Shown piece after piece: positions 24,377-30,962 of a DNA stretch of 30,962 bases. Source of the stretch: an uncultured Porphyromonadaceae bacterium (lineage in GTDB: Bacteria > Bacteroidota > Bacteroidia > Bacteroidales > Muribaculaceae); assembly GCA_947174735.1 (NCBI GenBank), contig CAMWKC010000001.1:1-30962 (forward strand). The letters are read 5' to 3'. The translations under genes were made by a program, and so were the position numbers. Positions within the stretch are counted from its first letter, which is position 1; the number at the start of each line of letters is the position of its first letter. A model generated the notes under the pieces. The model was given only the letters and a program-made list of their open reading frames with translations. It made no database searches and was not told the origin of the DNA.

Positions 24377-24408
24377 CAAAGTTACACCTTGACTATCATT
24401 CGGCCAAA
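24377..24408 (-). promoter_or_regulatory. Promoter of the efflux operon (-7 and -33)
   Basis: On the minus strand TAACTTTG (24377-24384) matches the Bacteroidota -7 consensus, and TTTG (24405-24408) lies 20 bases upstream, the usual -33 spacing. Transcription would run into the TolC-like gene with a leader of about 70 bases. Confidence 0.7.
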
Positions 24409-24427
24409 CGAAATCGGCATAATGGCA

Positions 24428-24471
24428 TCAAAAGGTACCTGAGAAGTCAAAAAGTAGGTTTAAAGTCTCAG
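24428..24471. promoter_or_regulatory. Candidate operator upstream of the efflux promoter
   Basis: Two direct repeats, TCAAAAGGTA (24428-24437) and TCAAAAAGTA (24447-24456), differ by one base and start 19 bases apart. An inverted repeat CTGAGA (24439-24444) and TCTCAG (24466-24471) overlaps them. They lie just upstream of the -33 element for the minus-strand operon, where an activator would bind. Paired direct repeats are the usual form of LytTR sites, but the sequence does not match a published LytTR box I know. Confidence 0.35.
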
Positions 24472-24520
24472 ATGTTAACAAAAATTCACATTCCTTTCTC
24501 TATAGGGTATGATGTTTGAT

Positions 24521-24551
24521 TTTGTACTGAGGCAGATATACCTTAACTTTG
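24521..24551 (+). promoter_or_regulatory. Promoter of the radical SAM/LD-carboxypeptidase genes
   Basis: TTTG at 24521-24524 and TAACTTTG at 24544-24551 are 19 bases apart and match the Bacteroidota -33/-7 pattern. The start codon is 22 bases further on, so the leader is short (about 15 bases). Confidence 0.7.
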
Positions 24552-24573
24552 CATAAGTCAAACTTTATTAAGT

Positions 24574-25359
24574 ATGCCCAAAGATCAGACTGTACTTTTT
24601 CATTCGACCATATTCGGGCCGATACATAGCCGCCGCTTAGGTGTGTCGTTAGGTATAAATCTCATGCCTGATGATGGCAAGGTATGTTCGTTCGACTGCC
24701 TTTATTGTGAAGCTGGTTTCAATGCCCAGGGACGCGGTACAACTCCGTTACCTACAGCTAATGAAGTAGCCGATATGCTCGAAGCACGCCTCCGCACCAT
24801 GAGTGAGGCCGGTGAGCCGCTTGATGTCATAACTTTTTCCGGTAACGGTGAACCGACGCTACATCCGGCCTTCCCAGAGATTATTGACACGACTCTTAAA
24901 CTTCGTGACCGTTACTATCCTAAGGCTAAGGTGTCAGTATTATCAAATTCGACACGTATATTTAATCCTGAAGTTGCAGCAGCTCTGAAACGTGTGGATA
25001 ATAATATTCTCAAGCTTGATTCAGCTGTCGAAGATACTATGCGTCTTATAGACCGTCCCGGTTCAAAGGACTTTACCGTAGAACGTGTGGTGGAAGCACT
25101 CAAACAGTTTGAGGGCCAGGCTATAATACAGACTATGATATTACGTGGTGAACACGATGGTCAGATTGTAGATAATACCACTCCGGCCGAAGTCGATGCT
25201 TTGATTGAAGCTTACCGCAAGATAGGTCCGCGTGAGGTGATGCTTTATAGTCTTGACCGTTCCACACCTGCCGAGAAGCTTGTAAAAGTACCTCTTGAGG
25301 AGTTACGAGAAATAGCTGCGCGTGTCGAAAAAGCAGGTATAAAGACACAGGTCAACTGA
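24574..25359 (+). CDS. Radical SAM protein, function unknown
   Basis: A 261-aa enzyme with a CX3CX2C iron-sulfur motif at C38, C42 and C45 (CSFDCLYC). The glycine-rich FSGNGEPTLHP at 88-98 resembles the GGE motif of SAM binding. The N-terminal FGPIHSRRLGVSLGINL segment is shared with a group of radical SAM proteins often annotated as Fe-S oxidoreductases or wybutosine-related. There are no further Cys clusters for an auxiliary cluster and no recognisable substrate domain. The reaction is unknown. It starts at ATG 24574 under a well-formed promoter and ends one base before the LD-carboxypeptidase gene, implying co-expression. Confidence 0.88.
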   Translation: MPKDQTVLFHSTIFGPIHSRRLGVSLGINLMPDDGKVCSFDCLYCEAGFNAQGRGTTPLPTANEVADMLEARLRTMSEAGEPLDVITFSGNGEPTLHPAFPEIIDTTLKLRDRYYPKAKVSVLSNSTRIFNPEVAAALKRVDNNILKLDSAVEDTMRLIDRPGSKDFTVERVVEALKQFEGQAIIQTMILRGEHDGQIVDNTTPAEVDALIEAYRKIGPREVMLYSLDRSTPAEKLVKVPLEELREIAARVEKAGIKTQVN

Positions 25360-25360
25360 C

Positions 25361-26305
25361 ATGAGTTCTAAAAGTATGCTTGTACCACGGCCGTTACAGG
25401 CAGGCGACAAGATTGCGATTGTATGTCCGGCCTCCACAGTAGCTGACGAGCATCTTGACGGTGCTGCCGAAGCTCTGAAACGGTTGGGATTTGACCCGGT
25501 TATGTCGCCACATGCCAAGGGACCGCATGAGGGCAGTTATTCGGCTACTGCTGAAGAACGTATAGCAGATTTTATAGAAGCTTATAATTCCGATGCCCGT
25601 GCAGTGCTATGCGGACGCGGCGGTTACGGATGTGTGCATCTGCTCGACAGTCTTGACAAAGATATGTTACGTCTTGACCCTAAATGGGTAATAGGCTTCT
25701 CTGATGTGTCAGCTCTTCATGCTTTATTTCAACATGCCGGGGTAGTCTCGCTCCATACTTCGATGGCACGTCATTTAGCTACTCGCCCTGATGACCACGA
25801 GGTAACCCGGTTGATGACTGATATACTGACCGGTCAGCGTACAAAAGTAAAGTATACAGTTCCTGCCGACTCACGTAATATCGAAGGCAGGGCAGAAGGG
25901 ATACTGCGTGGCGGTAATTTAGCAGTGCTTAACGGTCTTGCCGCGACTCCGTATGATATATTGACCCTAAAAGATACTATTCTGTTTATCGAAGATATAG
26001 CCGAACCAATCTATAAGGTAGAGCGTGTGCTGCATAGGCTCCGTCTGGCTGGTTGTTTTACTCCGGAAAATCCGTCTGCTCTGCGCGGTTTGGTCGTAGG
26101 TCGTTTCACACTCTATGAATCTAATCGTGATTTCAGCACTATGGAGGATATGATGTCTTTCTGGCTGCACCGCTGGGGAGTGAAGATACCGGTGGCTTTC
26201 GGCTTTGACACAGGACATGTGGAGCATAATTTACCCCTTGTTGAAGGCGCACGTGCTATACTCGATGTTACATCAGATAGAACGTGTCTGTCACTGACAA
26301 TCTAA
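25361..26305 (+). CDS. ldcA: LD-carboxypeptidase, S66 family (muropeptide recycling)
   Basis: A 314-aa serine peptidase that removes the terminal D-alanine from murein tetrapeptides during peptidoglycan recycling. The catalytic triad is visible: Ser114 in IGFSDVSALH, Glu211 in FIEDIAEP and His286 in DTGHVEHN. Other family landmarks are GDKIAIVCPAS near the N-terminus, GRGGYG (85-90) and GGNLAVLNGL (184-193). No signal peptide, so it should be cytoplasmic. ATG 25361 follows the radical SAM stop by one base, so translation is probably coupled. A 128-base gap and a new promoter-like box precede the next gene. Confidence 0.92.
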   Translation: MSSKSMLVPRPLQAGDKIAIVCPASTVADEHLDGAAEALKRLGFDPVMSPHAKGPHEGSYSATAEERIADFIEAYNSDARAVLCGRGGYGCVHLLDSLDKDMLRLDPKWVIGFSDVSALHALFQHAGVVSLHTSMARHLATRPDDHEVTRLMTDILTGQRTKVKYTVPADSRNIEGRAEGILRGGNLAVLNGLAATPYDILTLKDTILFIEDIAEPIYKVERVLHRLRLAGCFTPENPSALRGLVVGRFTLYESNRDFSTMEDMMSFWLHRWGVKIPVAFGFDTGHVEHNLPLVEGARAILDVTSDRTCLSLTI

Positions 26306-26365
26306 AAATGACGGCGTATGTCAAAAAGCATACATCTATGAGATACCTTATTGAGGTTTTTTAAC

Positions 26366-26373
26366 TAATTTTG
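26366..26373 (+). promoter_or_regulatory. Candidate -7 promoter box for the Na/Pi cotransporter gene
   Basis: TAATTTTG matches TAnnTTTG; no clear -33 TTTG at the usual distance. The leader would be about 55 bases and contains a small hairpin, CTGTC-TCGG-GACAG, near 26407-26420. Confidence 0.45.
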
Positions 26374-26433
26374 TACATCTCACGTATCACAGTCTGACGG
26401 GGCTCCTGTCTCGGGACAGTAAATAATCCAAAG

Positions 26434-28227
26434 ATGAACTATTCCATACTTGACTTCATCAGTCTTTTAGGGGCTGTGTGCCTCTTTCTTTACGGTATGA
26501 AAGTGATGAGCGAAGGTCTGCAGAAGGTGGCTGGCGACCGCCTGCGCAACATACTCGGCATCATGACCAAGAACCGTGTTACCGGTGTTCTTACCGGTAT
26601 TCTCATCACTGCTCTGATACAGAGTTCGAGTGCCTCTACAGTGATGGTGGTCAGTTTTGTTAACGCTGGTCTTATGTCACTGGCCCAATCGATGGCAGTT
26701 ATCTTCGGTGCCAATGTCGGTACTACAGTGACGACGTGGATAATCTCGGCTTTCTCGTTCGAAGTCAAGATTTCTGACTATAGCATATTATTGCTGGCTA
26801 TTGCCGTACCTATGCTCTTTATGAAGAAGAGCACCTATAAGTCACTGGGTGAGTTTCTTATAGGTTTCTGTTTCCTCTTTATGGGTCTGGATCTTATAAG
26901 TGTCTATGTACCTAATTTGCAGGAAAATCCCGAAATGCTTGCCTTTGTTACCGACTATGCCAGTATGGGCTACCGTTCGGTACTTATATTCTTTGTTATA
27001 GGTATAATACTCACTATGGTGGCGCAAAGCTCGGCTGCAACGTTCGCCATAACATTGATAATGTGTTCGCAAGGATGGATAACATACGAACTCGGCTGTG
27101 CTATAATTCTGGGCGGTAACATCGGTACGACAATTACACCGGTATTAGCCTCACTTAGCGGTAATCTTGCTGCCAAGCGTACAGCTATGGGCCATGTGCT
27201 TTTCAACGTATTAGGTTCTATCATAGTATTATGTATCTTCACACCTTTCGTTACGCTTGTAGCTGATATAACAAAGGCTCTCGAAGGTACTGATCCGCTT
27301 ACTATAACCCGTGCTGAAGAAGCTGCTATGGGCGATAGTACTCTTCTTGATCCTGCTACCGGTACTCTTACGGCAAAGGCACAGGCTTCGATGGCTTTTG
27401 CATTAGCTATGTTCCCGACCGTGTTTAATACCTGTAACCTGTTGATTATGATATGGTTCACCAATCTATATGTAAAGATTGTATGCTGGATTATGCCTGC
27501 TCGCAACAAGGATGAACAGGAGGATTTCTCGCTCAAATTTATCGGACGCGGTATGCTGTCGGCATCAGAGCTTAATATCACACAGGCACAGAAAGAGATT
27601 GTGGTGTACGGAGAACGTGTACAGCGTATGCTTGCTATGGCCCGCCAATTGATACATACACGTGATAAAGAGAGCGAGTACAGCGATATTTACAACCGTC
27701 TGGAGAAATATGAGGAAATTTCAGACCGTATGGAGATAGAAATCGGTAACTTCCTCAATCACGTGGCTGAAGGCCGTCTGAGTCCTGAGAGTAAAATGCG
27801 TATATCGGGTATGCTGCGTATAATAAGCGAAATAGAGTCTATAGCCGACGGCTGTTTCAATGTAGCTAAGACTATGACACGTAAGAACCAGAATCATGTG
27901 GAGTTTGACGATGCTATACTCAAGGAGATAGATACTATGTATGACCTTGTGGACAGTGCGATGAACAACATGTTGGAACTGCTGCGCGAAATGGAGACTC
28001 CGGAAGATTCACGTATTATTACCGCCTACAACCGCGAGCGTGAAATCAATAATTACCGAAATAAACTGCGTGATGCTAACATCTTTAATATCAATAATAA
28101 GAAGTATGACTATCAGGAAGGCATATTCTTCATGGATCTTATCAGCGAGGCTGAAAAGCTTGGTGATTATATGCTTAACGTAGTCGAAGGTGTAAAGCAT
28201 CAGTTTAAGCCGGCTACCCAGTCCTGA
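26434..28227 (+). CDS. Na/Pi cotransporter family protein with PhoU-like C-terminal domain
   Basis: A 597-aa membrane protein of the NptA/SLC34-like family. Two inverted halves each carry the signature pair: QSSSAST (63-69) with GANVGTT (92-98), and QSSAAT (198-203) with GGNIGTT (227-233). Eight or so helices end by about residue 350. The remaining 230 residues are helical and charged (about 375-590), resembling a PhoU domain, which could sense phosphate status or gate transport. The likely role is sodium-driven phosphate uptake, though related proteins have been proposed to export phosphate. No pst or pho genes are nearby. The ATG at 26434 directly precedes the first helix. Confidence 0.92.
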   Translation: MNYSILDFISLLGAVCLFLYGMKVMSEGLQKVAGDRLRNILGIMTKNRVTGVLTGILITALIQSSSASTVMVVSFVNAGLMSLAQSMAVIFGANVGTTVTTWIISAFSFEVKISDYSILLLAIAVPMLFMKKSTYKSLGEFLIGFCFLFMGLDLISVYVPNLQENPEMLAFVTDYASMGYRSVLIFFVIGIILTMVAQSSAATFAITLIMCSQGWITYELGCAIILGGNIGTTITPVLASLSGNLAAKRTAMGHVLFNVLGSIIVLCIFTPFVTLVADITKALEGTDPLTITRAEEAAMGDSTLLDPATGTLTAKAQASMAFALAMFPTVFNTCNLLIMIWFTNLYVKIVCWIMPARNKDEQEDFSLKFIGRGMLSASELNITQAQKEIVVYGERVQRMLAMARQLIHTRDKESEYSDIYNRLEKYEEISDRMEIEIGNFLNHVAEGRLSPESKMRISGMLRIISEIESIADGCFNVAKTMTRKNQNHVEFDDAILKEIDTMYDLVDSAMNNMLELLREMETPEDSRIITAYNREREINNYRNKLRDANIFNINNKKYDYQEGIFFMDLISEAEKLGDYMLNVVEGVKHQFKPATQS

Positions 28228-28263
28228 ACTATAACTATTACTTGATACCTGAAAAATACTGCT

Positions 28264-29349
28264 ATGAAAGATTCCCGCTATTGTGTGATAATGTGTGGCG
28301 GCATCGGCGCCCGCTTCTGGCCCTTCAGCCGTCAGGACCGCCCGAAACAGTTCCTTGATTTCTTCGGCACCGGCCGAAGTCTGCTGCAAATGACCGTAGA
28401 TCGTATTGCCCCGGTCGTAGGTCTTGACCATATAATATTGGTAACTAACGATCGCTATGCCGATATGGTACGGCGACAGGTACCTGAAATTGCTCCGGAG
28501 CGTATATTATGCGAGCCGGCACGTCGCAATACTGCACCATGTGTGTACTGGGCTGCACGCCACATCGCAGCTCTTGACCCGCAGGCATCAATAGTGACGT
28601 TACCTTCCGATCATCTGGTGCTTCGAGAGGATGACTTCCGTAAGGCTATAAGCGAAGGTTTCGATTTTATCGAAGGTGATGACCGTCTGCTTACTTTGGG
28701 TATAAAGCCTACGTTCCCTAATACAGGATACGGCTATATACAACGCGGCAATTCTGTACAGGGTTGGCCTGGTATAATGAAAGTGAAGTCGTTTACAGAG
28801 AAGCCGGATCTTGAGATGGCGAAACTGTTTCTGAGCAGTGGCGAATTTTTCTGGAACTCCGGCATATTCCTATGGTCGGCACGTAGTATACTCAAAGCCT
28901 TTGACAAATATGCTCCCGAAATATCGACTATCTTTGCGGACGGTGACGATGCTTTCGGTACTTCTGACGAAACAGTCTTTATAAAGGAGGTCTTTACTAA
29001 TGCTCCGAGCATATCAGTCGATTATGCTATAATGGAAAAAGCCGGTAACGTATTTGTCAAGACCGTAGAATTCGGTTGGAGTGACTTAGGCACCTGGCGT
29101 GCCTTACACGATACAGCCGATCATAAAGATGCTGACAATGTTGTACGTGGTGCCCGTGTTATGGTCAATGACTGCTCGGGTACAGTCTTCGCTGCTGATG
29201 ATGACAAGCTTATTGTAGCCGCAGGGCTACATGATTACGTTGTAGCCGACAGCGGCAACGCTCTGCTTATCTACCCCCTTAACCGTGAACAGGAACTACG
29301 CTCAATCGTGGGCGATGTCCGTGACAAGTGGGGTGAAGATTATATATAA
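28264..29349 (+). CDS. manC: Mannose-1-phosphate guanylyltransferase
   Basis: A 361-aa cytoplasmic nucleotidyltransferase that makes GDP-mannose from GTP and mannose 1-phosphate, feeding capsule, O-antigen or GDP-fucose synthesis. The pyrophosphorylase signature CGGIGARFWPFSR...RPKQF is at 11-30. Further motifs are CEPARRNTAP (83-92), LPSDH (113-117), the sugar-binding FTEKPD (177-182) with FFWNSGIFLW (195-204), and EFGWSDLGTW. Length fits the single-domain form without a fused phosphomannose isomerase. It is 36 bases after the Na/Pi gene and may share its transcript. A 76-bp hairpin begins three bases past the stop. Confidence 0.95.
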   Translation: MKDSRYCVIMCGGIGARFWPFSRQDRPKQFLDFFGTGRSLLQMTVDRIAPVVGLDHIILVTNDRYADMVRRQVPEIAPERILCEPARRNTAPCVYWAARHIAALDPQASIVTLPSDHLVLREDDFRKAISEGFDFIEGDDRLLTLGIKPTFPNTGYGYIQRGNSVQGWPGIMKVKSFTEKPDLEMAKLFLSSGEFFWNSGIFLWSARSILKAFDKYAPEISTIFADGDDAFGTSDETVFIKEVFTNAPSISVDYAIMEKAGNVFVKTVEFGWSDLGTWRALHDTADHKDADNVVRGARVMVNDCSGTVFAADDDKLIVAAGLHDYVVADSGNALLIYPLNREQELRSIVGDVRDKWGEDYI

Positions 29350-29352
29350 GTT

Positions 29353-29428
29353 TGACATATATCTTCAATATCAGAAGGCATCACACCAGTTTCGGTGTGA
29401 TGCCTTCTGATATTGAAGATATATGTCA
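29353..29428. terminator. Long bidirectional hairpin between convergent genes
   Basis: Bases 29353-29387 are the exact reverse complement of 29394-29428: 35-bp arms and a 6-base loop (AGTTTC). It fills the gap between the manC stop (29347-29349) and the LRR gene stop (29431-29433) almost exactly. It should act as a terminator in both directions. The minus side has an A/T-rich tail; the plus side has only a short GTTTA. Confidence 0.9.
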
Positions 29429-29430
29429 GT

Positions 29431-30962
29431 TTAGACTATCTCACATCTGAGAGGAGTGAATTTGTCTTCTTTGAATTTTGCTAATGCTTCGCTATAGGCT
29501 TCAACTGTTCCTTCAGGCACATGCAGTTTTGACACACGTTCAAAGGGACATTTATCAAATTCAGGCGGTACGGGTGCCTCTATCCATACCTCGATAGTGA
29601 CATATTTTCTATCCCAGCCTTTCCCGATAGAACCTCCGCTTACAGCTCCTGACCCTAATTCTTTGACGTTTGACGGTAACACAATCTTACCATCAGGGAA
29701 CATGTCGGGCAGTATGGAATTAAAAGCTGAGTCTCCTATGTATTCCAATGTTTCAGGAAGAGCACTTATAGTGACACGGTTATAAGCAAAAGCAGATTCC
29801 TCAATACGTTTGAGCTTTGGGGGAAGCACTACGTGGTCACAGGGCATTTTTTCAGGAGAACGGCTGAAGACTCCGGGACCTATAACGGTAACATAGTCCG
29901 GAATTATTATTTCTTTTACCTTATCAGCTTCGGTAGCAGGTGCTGTAACAGCTACAAGTTTGTCACCGATGATAAGGAAAGGACCGTCAGCAAATTTTCC
30001 TTTGAATTCTCTTATATCAAGCAGACTCAGCGCCTCATCTGCTATGTTCTGAAGGCTCTGTGGAAGTACAAGGATACCTATACGGTAACATTTCAGAGCA
30101 TGGGCTTTAATCTCTGTGAGACCTTCGGGCAGAGTGAGAGAATTGATTTCGCCCCAGTCTTTATTATCCATACATTTTTCACCAAGCTCGGTCACTCCTT
30201 CCGGAACTACTATATCAGGTCCGGCGGTTAGGGCAACTCTGCACAGAACGCCATCGACAATAAGCATCTTCTTATCAGGAGTTGCGAATTTGCCTTCGAC
30301 AGATTCGAGTTTATTGTCTGCTAAATATCCGAGCGCAAATGCATTTTTCCCTATTTTCTCAAGCCCTTTTCCGAGTTTCAGTTTCTTAAGCCTTTCGTTC
30401 CCTTCAAATGCTTCGATACCTATGGCTTTTACTTTGTCAGGTATGGTTATTGTACCGAAGTTACAACCTTTGAAGGTCTGGTCGCCAATTTCTTCCAGCC
30501 CTTTTGGGAAAGTAATAGATAGAACTTTAGGGAAGTTTGCAAATGCTTTGGCGCCGATGCGTTTTAACGAAGCAGGCAGATTTATTTTCTTTATATTCTC
30601 TTTCCAGTTGTCTCCCAACCGTGTCCATGTGACTATCCACTCTAAATTGTCAGCTATCTGTTCAACAGACTCCGGTATGGTGATTTCTTTTATCCATCTG
30701 CTCTTTACGTTAATACGGATGAGAGTTTTATTTTGTAAGAAAAATTCGGCCTCGTCGGTTGAGACAGTTACAGTTTCGACATTCTCTCCGAAAGTTTTGA
30801 TATTCTGGGCACGGTCGGGATAAGCAGCGCGGAAAGCCTCGACTGCTCCGGCCGGAACAAGGATTACAGCTTTATCTGATATACCTGACATATCCCAGTC
30901 AAAGGGTGCATCAGCCTTAATATTGATAGCAAGACAGAGGTTACGAGAATCCACCATTTGAA
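29431..30962 (-). CDS. BspA-type leucine-rich repeat protein (5'-truncated by the window)
   Basis: At least 508 residues of a repeat protein whose frame stays open to the right window edge, so its N-terminus and any signal peptide are missing. An ATG at 30955-30957 is probably internal. Repeats of about 23 residues recur throughout, with the LRR_5 pattern (for example LPASLKRIGAKAFANF, IPDKVKAIGIEAFEGN, LPPKLKRIEESAFAYN). Stretches such as VILVPAGAVEAFRAAYPD near the start and KLHVPEGTVEAYSEAL near the end are the VPxGxxxAY caps common in Bacteroidota secreted LRR proteins. Such proteins are usually cell-surface or secreted and bind host or microbial partners, but the localisation here cannot be seen. 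No C-terminal sorting domain is present after the last repeat. Confidence 0.88.
   Translation of the reverse strand, partial: QMVDSRNLCLAINIKADAPFDWDMSGISDKAVILVPAGAVEAFRAAYPDRAQNIKTFGENVETVTVSTDEAEFFLQNKTLIRINVKSRWIKEITIPESVEQIADNLEWIVTWTRLGDNWKENIKKINLPASLKRIGAKAFANFPKVLSITFPKGLEEIGDQTFKGCNFGTITIPDKVKAIGIEAFEGNERLKKLKLGKGLEKIGKNAFALGYLADNKLESVEGKFATPDKKMLIVDGVLCRVALTAGPDIVVPEGVTELGEKCMDNKDWGEINSLTLPEGLTEIKAHALKCYRIGILVLPQSLQNIADEALSLLDIREFKGKFADGPFLIIGDKLVAVTAPATEADKVKEIIIPDYVTVIGPGVFSRSPEKMPCDHVVLPPKLKRIEESAFAYNRVTISALPETLEYIGDSAFNSILPDMFPDGKIVLPSNVKELGSGAVSGGSIGKGWDRKYVTIEVWIEAPVPPEFDKCPFERVSKLHVPEGTVEAYSEALAKFKEDKFTPLRCEIV

Noticed and set aside
26970..27581. 203-codon minus-strand frame inside the Na/Pi cotransporter gene
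   Set aside because: Antisense shadow; the plus-strand protein has complete family signatures across this stretch.
30116..30823. 235-codon + strand frame opposite the LRR gene
   Set aside because: The Ser/Pro/Phe-rich sequence is the complement of the leucine-rich repeats; repeat periodicity comes from the real gene.

Overview
The window reads as a chromosomal segment of a Bacteroidales bacterium, probably Muribaculaceae-like. The reasons are the gene families (a DUF4919 protein, a split MacAB-TolC pump with a LytTR two-component system, a BspA-type leucine-rich repeat protein), promoter-like sites of the Bacteroidota form TAnnTTTG, weak Shine-Dalgarno sequences, and self-complementary intergenic repeats typical of the phylum. 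This assignment rests on protein and motif recognition only. No rRNA, tRNA, CRISPR array, transposase or integrase was seen.

Layout. Positions 1-494 (+) hold the end of a CapD/WbpM-type nucleotide-sugar dehydratase and a small one-helix membrane protein. Positions 495-1498 are a repeat-rich accessory patch: an orphan MntA-type nucleotidyltransferase (-) whose stop codon lies inside an 84-bp perfect palindrome, degenerate tandem repeats, a strong + strand terminator with no + strand gene before it, and a quasi-palindrome. Positions 1499-15038 (-) are mostly housekeeping: SlyD-type isomerase, a DUF4919/membrane protein pair, a PgpH-type 7TM-HD phosphodiesterase, a Rel (p)ppGpp enzyme, Mfd, an S41 peptidase and NadB. 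nadB, the peptidase and mfd are tightly packed, as are rel and pgpH. After a 357-base gap with a 64-bp palindrome come an SDR oxidoreductase and a Bcr/CflA-type transporter (15396-17596, -).

Positions 17777-24301 (-) form one likely operon: TolC-like channel, MacA-like adaptor, ABC ATPase, MacB-like permease, LytS-type histidine kinase and LytTR response regulator. It is a self-contained efflux machine with its own sensor. A divergent region (24302-24573) has well-formed promoters in both directions. To its right on + are a radical SAM protein and an LD-carboxypeptidase (1 base apart), a Na/Pi-cotransporter family protein with a PhoU-like tail, and a mannose-1-phosphate guanylyltransferase. 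A 76-bp hairpin then separates these from a convergent, 5'-truncated LRR protein (29431-30962, -).

I did not find a clearly new multi-gene system. The best leads are the long perfect palindromes at gene ends (one overlaps coding sequence), the orphan nucleotidyltransferase beside an orphan terminator, the kinase with a 30-codon low-complexity insert bounded by 13-bp direct repeats, and the self-regulated MacAB-TolC operon with a candidate operator upstream of its promoter.
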